From GWC2-37-13 sp964564535 (lineage in GTDB: Bacteria; Patescibacteriota; Microgenomatia; UBA1406; GWC2-37-13): a stretch of DNA of 21,519 nt. The translations under genes and the position numbers were made by a program. The stretch is from contig CAZMBH010000011.1 of assembly GCA_964564535.1 (NCBI GenBank), forward strand, positions 1 to 21,519. Reading direction: 5' to 3'. Under the pieces are notes generated by a model. The model was not told the origin of the DNA, searched no databases, and saw nothing but the letters and a program-made list of their open reading frames with translations. Of this stretch, positions 6,432 through 13,483 are shown one piece after another; positions within the stretch are counted from its first letter, which is position 1; the number at the start of each line of letters is the position of its first letter.

Positions 6432-7268
6432 CTATCTTATACTCTTCACTATTTCAATGATTGTGTTCAGAGATAATGATGTTGGAATAAGTTTTGGATT
6501 TCCTGACGAACCATTCAATAGCATATGCTCAGATATATGAAAAAACCAGCTCCCTTTTTTATCTTTTGTTAATATTTTTTCGTAGATAGGTTTTAAAGTA
6601 TATTTCTTATTAGGAAGGGTTTTTATTCTTGTAAATCCAACTTCGGGATGACGTCTGACAACAAGCGAAAAACCCTTTTTAAGGGCAAGTTTGACGGCTT
6701 CTTCATTTTTTGTTTCAAGAGCTAAGGATTTACCAAGATACGATTTAAATACAAAGCCGTTTTTAATTTCTTCTTCTGCACTTACTTTATTTTTAAAAAC
6801 GATCAGAACAGCTTCAAGAAGCTGAAAAACAATTTCAATTAATTTTGCCTCTTCTCTATTAATAACCTTTAATCCGTCAATCAATTGCCGGATCATAAAA
6901 TCATACCGGTCGGAATCAGGTTCGGTATAAAAAACCTCGGCAAAGTGATCGGTAGAATTAACGTATTCGACAATTTTTTCTACAGCCTTTATTTCTTTTG
7001 TGTCAAATAAATCTTTACCGATAAGATATTTATATATAAGTTTTGTTGCAGAGGTATAGTCATTAGTTTGATGATGGTCAAATATACCCAGACCGGTATC
7101 AACATGAATAATGTTTTTACTACCATCAGGAAGCTGACCATCTAAAGTTGTTCCCGACGGAACAAATTTTATTTCAGCACTATCCCAGCCCGGAAAATAT
7201 TTTTTTATTAGCCAAACGGACGCAATAGCATCAAGGTCGGGAGATAAGTGAGTAACGATTGTTTTCAT
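6432..7268 (-). CDS. DHH-like putative metal-dependent hydrolase
   Basis: I cannot name this 278-aa protein with certainty. The N-terminus has the layout of DHH-family phosphoesterases: THLSPDLDAIASVWLIKKY (6-24, acidic D11 and D13), IHVDTG (54-59) and FDHHQTND (63-70), which together could bind two metal ions. The rest is a helical region (about 75-160) and a mixed C-terminal region with VVRRHPEVGFTRI and a HISEHMLLNGSSGNP segment near the end. No DHHA1 RNA/substrate domain is evident, so it is not a standard RecJ or NrnA. It follows proS after 2 nt and ends the rpsB-to-proS block. Similar proteins in reduced genomes are usually annotated as hypothetical. Confidence 0.7.
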   Translation of the reverse strand: MKTIVTHLSPDLDAIASVWLIKKYFPGWDSAEIKFVPSGTTLDGQLPDGSKNIIHVDTGLGIFDHHQTNDYTSATKLIYKYLIGKDLFDTKEIKAVEKIVEYVNSTDHFAEVFYTEPDSDRYDFMIRQLIDGLKVINREEAKLIEIVFQLLEAVLIVFKNKVSAEEEIKNGFVFKSYLGKSLALETKNEEAVKLALKKGFSLVVRRHPEVGFTRIKTLPNKKYTLKPIYEKILTKDKKGSWFFHISEHMLLNGSSGNPKLIPTSLSLNTIIEIVKSIR

Positions 7269-7270
7269 TT

Positions 7271-8989
7271 TTAACCTTTAATTTTTTTAAGTACATCTTC
7301 TAAAGTGACCAATTCAAATTCTTTCTTATTCCTTTTTTTATACTCTATTTTCTCGCCTGACCTTTTAGAAACCACAAGCCGAATAGGAATTCCAATAAGA
7401 TCGGCATCTGAGAACTTATTTCCCGCTGTTGTGTCCATTCTGTCATCGAACAATACTTCAATATTATTTTCTTTAAGAACTTTATAAACTTTACTAACAT
7501 TAGAATTAGTCTTTTCATCTTTTAAATCTAATCCGATTAAATGAACCTGAAAAGGCGCAACAGATTCAGGCCATATAATTCCTCTTTCGTCATGAAATTT
7601 TTCAACAATTACCCCCATGATTCGGGAAGGTCCAATTCCATAGCAACCCATGTATATCGGCTTTTGTTTTCCGTCTTGGTCGGTAAATTTGTAATCAAAC
7701 GCATCTGTAAATTTGGTATAAAGCGGAAAGATATTACCAATTTCAGCTGCTTTTTTTACTTGATACTTTTCATTAGTTTCAGGATCAAGATCTCCGTCTT
7801 GAGCAACTTTAATATCATGAAATTCTTTTGGAAACGGCAGGTCTCGGCCAAAATTAACGTTAGTAGAATGATAGTCGGTTTTATTAGCACCACACTCAAA
7901 ATTTAAACGATTATTGACTGATTCATCAATATAAATTTCAACTTCTTTTGGCAGGTTGAGAATACCAGCGTAACCGACCTCGGCACCGGTGACTTTTTTT
8001 ACTATTTTAGGTGATGCTAATTTTAATGCTTTGCACTTTGCAATTTTTCTTAATTTATCTTCATTAATGTTGTAACCACCCCGGACTGCAGCCGCAATCA
8101 CCCTATTGTCATCAGTTTCAAAAATCAAAGTTTTGGTTGTTTTTTCGACCGGAATTTTCAAATAATCGGCTAACTCTTGAACTCCGATAATCCCTTTCCC
8201 TAAAACATCTTTTTTCGGCTCTATCGATTTATCTTTTTCAACTATTCTTGGGGCAAAGCTCGGAGCAACCTCCCGGTTATAATAGATATTTTTACTTTTG
8301 GAAAAAAATATCACATCCTCTCCGGTTTCGCAAAATGTCTGAAATTCATGTGAATAATCATCAGTAAAAGAACCGCCTGAAGCCAGTACGATCACTGTGT
8401 CGTCTTTTAAACCTAATCGCTCAAATACTTTAAAATAAACTTTTTTTGAAATTTCATAATATTTTTTAAAATCCTCAATAGTTGTGTGGAAGCTGTACAA
8501 ATCCTTCATTCTGAATTCTCTACCTCGTAACAATCCTGATTTAACTCTCGGTTCATTCCTAAATTTTGTTTGAATTTGATATAAGGCAAAAGGAAAATCC
8601 TTATAGCTCAGATTAAACTTTTGACCTAAAGGGGTAACAACTTCTTCATGGGTTGGATTTAAAACGTACTCAGCAGCATTTTTAGCCTCGGCAAATTTAT
8701 TTGCGGCGGTAGTTTTCATTAAGATATCAACGGTTCCAAGTCTTCCGGTTTTTTCCCAAGTTGACTGCGGAGCAAGAGAAGGCATAAATACTTCATTGCC
8801 TATTTCATTCATTTCCTCACGGATAATATTTTCGATTTTGTTGAGGACTTTCAAACCCAAAGGTAAGTACGTATAAACTCCGGCCATTACCTGGTCAATA
8901 AAACCGCCTTTTATGAGAAATGTCGCGTTAGCAGAATCATATTGTTTAGAATCTTTATTAGTTTTTCCGAATATTTTTGAATAAAGCAT
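7271..8989 (-). CDS. proS: Prolyl-tRNA synthetase (bacterial type)
   Basis: Class II aminoacyl-tRNA synthetase charging tRNA-Pro. In the 572 aa: motif 1 (VMAGVYTYLPLGLKVLNKI, from 34), the TxE loop THEEV (113-117), motif 2 (QIQTKFRNEP...LLRGREFRMKDLYSFH, 138-168), a YbaK-like editing insertion (about 262-385, including GVQELADYLKIP), motif 3 (YMGCYGIGPSRIMGVIVE, 446-463), and an anticodon-binding domain from about 480. The insertion marks it as bacterial-type ProRS, slightly shorter than E. coli's. Although inside a long leftward block, it has its own TATAAT exactly 6 nt before the ATG. The CMP kinase-like gene ends 45 nt upstream and the DHH-like gene starts 2 nt downstream. Confidence 0.96.
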   Translation of the reverse strand: MLYSKIFGKTNKDSKQYDSANATFLIKGGFIDQVMAGVYTYLPLGLKVLNKIENIIREEMNEIGNEVFMPSLAPQSTWEKTGRLGTVDILMKTTAANKFAEAKNAAEYVLNPTHEEVVTPLGQKFNLSYKDFPFALYQIQTKFRNEPRVKSGLLRGREFRMKDLYSFHTTIEDFKKYYEISKKVYFKVFERLGLKDDTVIVLASGGSFTDDYSHEFQTFCETGEDVIFFSKSKNIYYNREVAPSFAPRIVEKDKSIEPKKDVLGKGIIGVQELADYLKIPVEKTTKTLIFETDDNRVIAAAVRGGYNINEDKLRKIAKCKALKLASPKIVKKVTGAEVGYAGILNLPKEVEIYIDESVNNRLNFECGANKTDYHSTNVNFGRDLPFPKEFHDIKVAQDGDLDPETNEKYQVKKAAEIGNIFPLYTKFTDAFDYKFTDQDGKQKPIYMGCYGIGPSRIMGVIVEKFHDERGIIWPESVAPFQVHLIGLDLKDEKTNSNVSKVYKVLKENNIEVLFDDRMDTTAGNKFSDADLIGIPIRLVVSKRSGEKIEYKKRNKKEFELVTLEDVLKKIKG

Positions 8990-8995
8990 ACTTAA

Positions 8996-9001
8996 ATTAT
9001 A
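8996..9001 (-). promoter_or_regulatory. -10 box giving a leaderless proS transcript
   Basis: A perfect TATAAT on the minus strand is separated by only 6 nt (TTAAGT) from the proS ATG at 8989, so the predicted +1 is at the start codon. No good -35 is visible. No Shine-Dalgarno exists. Confidence 0.55.
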
Positions 9002-9034
9002 GCTTATTACTTTATTTTTGGAGGAGCTTGTTGT

Positions 9035-9580
9035 TCACTTATTCTTATATCCAATTTTATCCAAGACTTTTCCCAAAGTCTCCATAGGGCCTGAGGTGTA
9101 AGTATCAATGACCAATTGGTAATATTTAGGGTCGAAAAAATTATAGTTACCGTAATATTTCCTCCATTCACAAAAGTTAATCTCTTCTCTTTCTTTAATA
9201 TATATTTTTGCCTTATCAACTGAGATTTTATCTCGATTGACGACCCGATCAATTTTTACAGCATTATCTTTACAAACAAGAAGAACCCGAAGAGTATTTT
9301 CCATATTTCTTGCAAAAAAACCAGCCAGCCAAGCCTCAATAATATAGTGGCCGTTTTTTAGAAGCTTCACAGTTCTTTCGTCAATCATATTATGAATTTT
9401 TTTATCAGCCAAGTTGGCTGAAGGCTGGACATATTCTTTGGCAAAATCACGGAGAATCTGACCGCCAGAGGTGAACTTCCAACCTTGGGACTCAAGGGAT
9501 GGTTTAAGATTGTCTAAAAGAGTATTTTTTCCGGTTGAGACACCGCCAGAAATAGTAATGTTTTTAAATTTTAGATTCAT
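9035..9580 (-). CDS. Cytidylate kinase-like P-loop kinase
   Basis: This 181-aa protein has the layout of the short archaeal-type CMP kinase family. There is a P-loop ISGGVSTGKNTLL (10-22), an NMP-binding region with SGGQILRDFAKE (38-49), an IIEAWLAGFFARN segment (80-92; compare lEgRlAGw in the family) and a lid-like REEINFCEWRKYYG (131-144). It would phosphorylate CMP/dCMP, but substrate is inferred. The P-loop has Asn instead of Ser/Thr after the lysine (GKNT), an atypical residue at a Mg-contact position. It lies between rseP (8 nt) and proS in the translation operon. Confidence 0.75.
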   Translation of the reverse strand: MNLKFKNITISGGVSTGKNTLLDNLKPSLESQGWKFTSGGQILRDFAKEYVQPSANLADKKIHNMIDERTVKLLKNGHYIIEAWLAGFFARNMENTLRVLLVCKDNAVKIDRVVNRDKISVDKAKIYIKEREEINFCEWRKYYGNYNFFDPKYYQLVIDTYTSGPMETLGKVLDKIGYKNK

Positions 9581-9588
9581 AAATAATT

Positions 9589-10650
9589 CTATCTAATTAA
9601 CTTAATAATATCATTAACAGTTATTAGTGCCGCTAAAGATAACAAAATTATAAACCCAACTATATTAGTGTATTTTTCAAAATTTTTATTAGGTCTTTTT
9701 TTAGTTATACCTTCATACAATACAAAAATTAATCTTCCGCCGTCTAAGGCGGGAAAAGGAAGAATATTCATGATGGCGAGATTTAAAGATAAAAGTGCTA
9801 AAAACTGAAGAAAGGCATTTTTACCAAATTTAACCGCCTGCCCGGCTAAATTAGCGATACCAACAGGGCCCGCTACGTCAACATTTTGTTTCTGAAAGGT
9901 AATAAAACCAAAAAGCATTTTACCAAGCTCAGATGCGATTTTGGAAGTAATATTAAAAGCCTCAACTAAACCATAATAAGGAGCTGTATACCAAGGATAT
10001 TTTTTTTCAACGAAAGAAGTTATGGCAATTCCCAAAGGACCTTCTCCTTTCGGAGGGTTTATCCTTGGAACTAGATCAACGGTCAGTTGTTGATTATTTC
10101 TTTGAACTAAAAGTTTTATGTTTTGACCGGCTGATTTCTTAGTTTTATCAATCAAAGTATCTGAAGAAGTAAGATTAATAATATTATCTTTAAGAATTAG
10201 TTTAACAATAGTATCTCCTTGTTTTAATCCAGCATTAGCGGCCGGAGAATTTTTGGTTACTTTTTCGACAAGTACTTTATTGGTCGGAACAAAAATTCCT
10301 TGCGTAACTAGATAAGAAAAAATAAACCAACCTAGCAAAAAGTTACCGATCACTCCACCCAAAACGATTAGGGTTTTTTGCCATGGTTTTTTATTAACAA
10401 AGGTCCGGTCTTTTTTAGTTTTCTGATTTATCTCGCTGTATTCTTCCCCAAATAATTTGACAAAACCCCCAATTGGTAAGAGATTTACTGTGTACAAGGT
10501 TTCACCTTTTTTTATTCCAAATATTTTTGGTGGTAAACCAATTCCAAATTCCTCAACTTTTACCCCCATTTTTTTAGCCATCAAAAAATGACCGAGCTCA
10601 TGGACTAGGACGAGAATCGATAGGGTTAATAAAAATATAAGTACAGTCAT
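9589..10650 (-). CDS. rseP: Site-2 intramembrane metalloprotease RseP (M50)
   Basis: Cleaves transmembrane anti-sigma factors and other membrane substrates. The 353-aa protein begins with a hydrophobic helix containing the zinc motif HELGH (17-21). It continues through GIGLPP...LLPIGGFVKLFGEE, a second helix (about 94-115) and one PDZ domain (about 125-195, with SPAANAGLKQGDTI). It ends with the third-ligand helix NLAIMNILPFPALDGGRL (290-307) and a final helix (328-346). Length fits single-PDZ RseP. It sits downstream of frr as in many bacteria, although the usual uppS-cdsA-dxr genes are absent. The frr-rseP gap is filled by the long-hairpin repeat. Confidence 0.95.
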   Translation of the reverse strand: MTVLIFLLTLSILVLVHELGHFLMAKKMGVKVEEFGIGLPPKIFGIKKGETLYTVNLLPIGGFVKLFGEEYSEINQKTKKDRTFVNKKPWQKTLIVLGGVIGNFLLGWFIFSYLVTQGIFVPTNKVLVEKVTKNSPAANAGLKQGDTIVKLILKDNIINLTSSDTLIDKTKKSAGQNIKLLVQRNNQQLTVDLVPRINPPKGEGPLGIAITSFVEKKYPWYTAPYYGLVEAFNITSKIASELGKMLFGFITFQKQNVDVAGPVGIANLAGQAVKFGKNAFLQFLALLSLNLAIMNILPFPALDGGRLIFVLYEGITKKRPNKNFEKYTNIVGFIILLSLAALITVNDIIKLIR

Positions 10651-10654
10651 ACGT

Positions 10655-10736
10655 TAGTTTATCAAGTTGTAAAGTTCATCAAGTTCATCAAGAAAAAAAC
10701 TTGAAAAACTTGACAAACTTGAAACTTGGTAAACTA
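10655..10736. repeat. Long-hairpin repeat of CAAGTTTATC-type units (copy 2)
   Basis: The 38-nt left arm (10655-10692, TAGTTTATCAAGTT...CATCAAG) is an imperfect reverse complement of the 37-nt right arm (10700-10736, CTTGAAAAACTTG...GGTAAACTA) around a loop of seven A (T on the transcribed strand). The arms are made of tandem 8-9 nt CAAGTT-containing units. It occupies essentially the whole 87-nt gap between the frr stop and rseP start. It shares composition and pattern with 6341-6424. Confidence 0.85.
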
Positions 10737-10737
10737 T

Positions 10738-11295
10738 TTAAACCTCCATTATCTCTTTTTCTTTACTTTCTTTAATTGCGTTTATTTCTTCCATAAACTT
10801 GGTAGATTGGGCATCAATTTCTTTTTCCAACCGGTATTTTTCATCTTCACTCATTTCTTTTTTTTCAAAAGCATTTTTTATGGTTCTTCTGGAATCATCC
10901 CTATGATTTCTTATAGTCACTTTTTTTTCCTCAACTTTTTCACCGACTACTTTAATATATTTCTCTCTCTGTTCAGTATTCAAAGATGGTATTCTGATAA
11001 TAATTCTTGTACCTTGTGTTGCAGGTGTTAATCCTAAAGGGGATTTTAGAATAGCTTTCTCAATATCTTGAATAACTGATGGATCGTAAGGGCTAATTGA
11101 GATGGAGGATGCCCCATCGGTCATTATTGTTGCGAGCTCCAGTAATCGGAGTTTAGTTTGACCTCCATAAGTTTCTACAGTTAAGTTCTCAACTAGAGAA
11201 GGAGATGCCCGTCCGGTACGGATAGATTTAAGATCTTCTTTGAGAGACGCGATTGTTTTAAGGGCTTGGGTTGAAAAAGTAGAAACGATATCCAT
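10738..11295 (-). CDS. frr: Ribosome recycling factor
   Basis: RRF works with EF-G to split post-termination ribosomes. From ATG 11295 the protein is 185 aa, the family's exact usual length. It has the RTGRASPSLVENLTVETYGG signature, SISPYDPSVIQDIEKAI, LTPATQGTRIIIRIPSLN, and the hinge/helix region REKYIKVVGEKVEEKKVTIRNHRDD. An upstream ATG at 11316 lies inside tsf and would add MECIINF; I prefer 11295 because it fits the family start and a TATAAT lies 7 nt before it. It follows tsf by 8 nt. The pyrH gene that usually separates tsf and frr is missing. Confidence 0.95.
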   Translation of the reverse strand: MDIVSTFSTQALKTIASLKEDLKSIRTGRASPSLVENLTVETYGGQTKLRLLELATIMTDGASSISISPYDPSVIQDIEKAILKSPLGLTPATQGTRIIIRIPSLNTEQREKYIKVVGEKVEEKKVTIRNHRDDSRRTIKNAFEKKEMSEDEKYRLEKEIDAQSTKFMEEINAIKESKEKEIMEV

Positions 11296-11302
11296 AAAAT
11301 TT

Positions 11303-11308
11303 ATTATA
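11303..11308 (-). promoter_or_regulatory. -10 box before frr
   Basis: A minus-strand TATAAT overlaps the last codons of tsf and ends 7 nt before the preferred frr ATG. It could drive a leaderless frr mRNA inside the operon. No convincing -35 is seen. Confidence 0.4.
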
Positions 11309-11753
11309 CACTCCATCGAACAAACTTTACTAGCTTGATATTTTCTCCGAATTTTAAAACAGCCTCTTTTATTAAATCACTGACTTTTTTTGAGGCATCT
11401 CTAATATATTCCTGTTTTAGAAATTCCTCATTTGTTTCGGCACGGATGGAAGCAGCTTGCATCGCTAGTTCATTGCCTAATAATTGAAAATCCTTATTTC
11501 CGGAAACAAAATCAGTTTCACAAGCAAGTTGTACCAAAGAAGCAATCTTTTTATTATGATGAACGTAGGCAAAAATTATTCCAGCTCCAGTATTGCGGCC
11601 TGACTTATCCTTAGCTTTAGCAATACCCCATTTATTTAATAATTTTTTTGCGGCGGCAATATCGTTTTTTGATTCTTCAAGGGCCTTTTTGCATAAAGAA
11701 AAAGAAATCTCTGTCTCCTCGCGTAGTTGTTTTAATTTTTTAATGTCGTACAT
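11304..11753 (-). CDS. tsf: Elongation factor Ts (short form)
   Basis: The guanine-nucleotide exchange factor for EF-Tu. The 149-aa protein has the UBA-like N-terminal domain (IKKLKQLREETEISFSLCKKALEES, then DIAAAKKLLNKWGIAKA) and one core subdomain with LVQLACETDFVSGNKDFQLL, which carries the TDFV motif that contacts the EF-Tu Mg site. E. coli EF-Ts is 283 aa; this copy keeps only one core subdomain and lacks the coiled coil, a reduction also found in organellar and minimal-genome EF-Ts. The N-terminal motif LREETEISFSLCKKAL replaces the usual LRExTGAGMMDCKKAL. The start is 2 nt after the rpsB stop. Confidence 0.94.
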   Translation of the reverse strand: MYDIKKLKQLREETEISFSLCKKALEESKNDIAAAKKLLNKWGIAKAKDKSGRNTGAGIIFAYVHHNKKIASLVQLACETDFVSGNKDFQLLGNELAMQAASIRAETNEEFLKQEYIRDASKKVSDLIKEAVLKFGENIKLVKFVRWSV

Positions 11754-11755
11754 GT

Positions 11756-12481
11756 TTATTTTTTTGCTGTTTCTTTTGCTTTTGCCTCTTCAGCTTTGAG
11801 ATAGCTTGATGAATATGATTCGATTATTTCCTTTAAGAAATATTCTATTGATGTAATCGAGTCATCATTTCCAGGAATAGGATAGTTGATAACGTCTGGG
11901 TTGGCATTCGTATCGGTGACGGCAACAGTTGTAATTTTCATTTCTCCGGCTTCTTTTACTGAATTCTTTTCCTTTTTAATATCAACGATAAAAAGCGCGT
12001 CAGGTAATTTTTTTAAATTAGCAATTCCACCGTAAAATTTTTCCAGCTTATTCAGATCTTTATCAAGTTTTACCTGTTCATGTTTAACAAATTTGCTCCA
12101 TTCACCTTTTTCTTTTTCTTCTTTCATTGAATTAAGCTTTTTGACATTTTTGATTATCATTTCAAAATTTGTCAAAAGACCTGCTGGCCACTTGGTGTTT
12201 ACAAAAAGCAAATTATTTTTTGTACATAATTCTTTAGTTAGATTTGAGGCGATTTTTTTTGTACAGACAACAAGAAGAATTTTCTTGCTTGAACCTAATT
12301 CTGAAACGTACTTTTTTGCCTTTTCAAGGTAGTCAGCCGTTTTGGTAAGGTCAATTATTGATACTCCGTTTTCAAACGAATAGATATATTTGTTAGTTTT
12401 TGGGTGTACCCTATTAGATTTGTGTCCTAAATGTGCACCGGCAACAAAAAGCTCTTCAACCTTCTTGTCATTATTAGTCAT
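11756..12481 (-). CDS. rpsB: 30S ribosomal protein S2
   Basis: Ribosomal protein uS2, 241 aa. It shows AGAHLGHKSNRVHPKTNKYIY (14-34), NGVSIIDLTKT, LFVNTKWPAGLLTNF, FYGGIANLKKLPDALFIVD and TDTNANPDVINYPIPGNDD, all family hallmarks, with a short Ala/Lys/Glu-rich tail. It is first in the rpsB-tsf-frr block. A good promoter lies just upstream and predicts an mRNA starting about 3 nt before the ATG, so the leader is too short to hold an S2 autoregulatory RNA. Confidence 0.97.
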   Translation of the reverse strand: MTNNDKKVEELFVAGAHLGHKSNRVHPKTNKYIYSFENGVSIIDLTKTADYLEKAKKYVSELGSSKKILLVVCTKKIASNLTKELCTKNNLLFVNTKWPAGLLTNFEMIIKNVKKLNSMKEEKEKGEWSKFVKHEQVKLDKDLNKLEKFYGGIANLKKLPDALFIVDIKKEKNSVKEAGEMKITTVAVTDTNANPDVINYPIPGNDDSITSIEYFLKEIIESYSSSYLKAEEAKAKETAKK

Positions 12482-12490
12482 AAGTATTAC

Positions 12491-12519
12491 ATTTTAACAG
12501 CGAAGTAAAGATTTTGCAA
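12491..12519 (-). promoter_or_regulatory. Promoter of the rpsB operon
   Basis: On the minus strand TTGCAA (12514-12519) is followed by a 17-nt spacer and TAAAAT (12491-12496), with TGT before the -10 (extended -10). The -10 ends 9 nt before the rpsB ATG, so the expected transcript is almost leaderless. This is the best-formed leftward promoter in the window. Confidence 0.7.
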
Positions 12520-12570
12520 TCAGATTTAGTTACAATAAATTGCTCAACATCTATTTGATAAAATATATTT

Positions 12571-12594
12571 GTAGTGGAACGATTCATCGTTCCA
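12571..12594 (+). repeat. REP hairpin 1 upstream of the RAYT gene
   Basis: GTAG followed by a perfect 9-bp inverted repeat, TGGAACGAT-TC-ATCGTTCCA. A GTAG tetranucleotide 5' of a palindrome is the known layout of REPs recognised by RAYT transposases. Confidence 0.85.
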
Positions 12595-12612
12595 AAATAT
12601 TCCTCTATTTTT

Positions 12613-13077
12613 ATGATAATATCTGGCGGTTACAAAAATATTCGTTTAAAACATTATGATTATCGTACTGGTTGGTTTTTCGTGACTAATAAAACAGACT
12701 TTGGAAAAAATTATTTTTCAGGTGATTTATATCAATTAGTTAAAGAAGAGCTAATAAAATTGGCCGAACAAACAGTAGGAGCTGGCCTTGACTATTTTCA
12801 AATAATGCCAAACCACATTCACGTAATATTAATATTTGAGCAGGCTGAAATTGCATTACCAGAGTTTTGGCGAAGATTTAAAGCAATGACTACCCTTAAG
12901 GCAAAGAAAAATGGATTTAAGGGAAAAACCCTATGGCAGAAAAATTATTTTGAGCACATAATCAGAAACGAAATAGCTCTTAATAAAATTAGAGAATACA
13001 TTAAAAATAATCCGTACATAGAAGACTTTCCATTTAAAGAGATTTATGGGGAAAACAAAATAGAAGTGAGATGGTAA
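12613..13077 (+). CDS. REP-associated tyrosine transposase (RAYT, IS200-like Y1 HUH)
   Basis: A 154-aa single-domain HUH transposase of the RAYT/Y1 family, which nicks and joins single-stranded REP DNA. It has HYDYRTGWFFVTNKT (14-28), the HUH motif MPNHIHVIL (65-73; His68, His70), FWRRFKAMTTLKAK (85-98), LWQKNYFEHIIRNE (107-120) and the helix IREYIKNNP with candidate nucleophile Tyr129. All key residues look intact. The reading frame extends back to a GTG at 12574, but that lies inside the REP hairpin; the ATG at 12613 directly precedes the family's first strand, so I use it. It is flanked by REPs 1 and 2 in inverse orientation and a third REP 80 bp beyond. RAYTs are usually single-copy domesticated or slowly mobile genes. 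Confidence 0.92.
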   Translation: MIISGGYKNIRLKHYDYRTGWFFVTNKTDFGKNYFSGDLYQLVKEELIKLAEQTVGAGLDYFQIMPNHIHVILIFEQAEIALPEFWRRFKAMTTLKAKKNGFKGKTLWQKNYFEHIIRNEIALNKIREYIKNNPYIEDFPFKEIYGENKIEVRW

Positions 13078-13081
13078 ATTA

Positions 13082-13105
13082 TGGTGCGATGAATCGCACC
13101 ACTAC
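13082..13105 (-). repeat. REP hairpin 2, inverse orientation, after the RAYT stop
   Basis: On the minus strand: GTAG then TGGTGCGAT-TC-ATCGCACCA, a perfect 9-bp stem. Against REP 1 the two central stem bases differ (AA to TG) and the opposite arm differs to match (TT to CA), so pairing is conserved. It starts 4 nt after the transposase stop. Confidence 0.85.
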
Positions 13106-13156
13106 AGAGAATGCGAACAATTTATTTTTTAACAAATTAAAATTATACTGTTTTCA

Positions 13157-13180
13157 GTAGTGGAATGATTTATCATCCCA
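13157..13180 (+). repeat. REP hairpin 3
   Basis: GTAG then TGGAATGAT-TT-ATCATCCCA: a 9-bp stem with one A/C mismatch, same orientation as REP 1. The stem sequence differs from REPs 1 and 2, but the GTAG head, the TGG start, the GAT at the loop and the 2-nt centre are kept. Confidence 0.75.
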
Positions 13181-13222
13181 TGATATTCAACAATATTTAG
13201 GAAGTTGGAGGGGGAGATTTGA

Positions 13223-13429
13223 TTATCTTTTTTGCTTGTATGTTTGCTTGAATGGAGGATGATCTGGATCATATATAAAAGTTTTTGTTTGGTTGATCTT
13301 AGCAATTCTTTGTGCTAATAAAATAATATTTAACCCCGGAATTAACCATGCAGCCAACCGAAAAATTTCTGAAAATCCAATACTTTTTCCAGGTCCACTT
13401 CCATATTCTCCAACTTCTGCTGTCTTCAT
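13223..13429 (-). CDS. Small putative membrane protein
   Basis: This 68-aa protein has no family I recognise. A Gly/Ser-rich N-terminus (GEYGSGPGKSIG) is followed by a hydrophobic stretch (about 22-42, FRLAAWLIPGLNIILLAQRI) that could span the membrane once, then a polar basic tail (TKTFIYDPDHPPF, then KQKR). A TATAAT lies 8 nt before its ATG, the same leaderless arrangement seen for proS and the Clp-like gene, which supports expression. It is isolated between the REP region and galU. Confidence 0.5.
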   Translation of the reverse strand: MKTAEVGEYGSGPGKSIGFSEIFRLAAWLIPGLNIILLAQRIAKINQTKTFIYDPDHPPFKQTYKQKR

Positions 13430-13437
13430 ATCGTGAA

Positions 13438-13443
13438 ATTATA
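13438..13443 (-). promoter_or_regulatory. -10 box of the small membrane-protein gene
   Basis: Minus-strand TATAAT ends 8 nt before the ATG at 13429. A TTGACA lies only 11 nt further upstream, too close to be its -35. Confidence 0.4.
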
Positions 13444-13483
13444 CTTCTTCTTCTTGTCAAGGGCTGACGCTTTGAATATGGAT

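Noticed and set aside
9007..9252. A second minus-strand frame of 81 codons
   Set aside because: It overlaps the CMP kinase-like gene in another frame and its sequence resembles no protein.
6341..10736. CAAGTT-type repeats as a CRISPR array
   Set aside because: Units are 8-9 nt without spacers of uniform length and form inverted halves; no cas genes are present.
11296..11316. Upstream ATG for frr
   Set aside because: It lies inside tsf and exceeds the family length; ATG 11295 gives exactly 185 aa.
12574..12612. GTG start for the transposase, adding 13 residues
   Set aside because: The segment is the REP hairpin itself, and the family's first strand begins right after the ATG at 12613.
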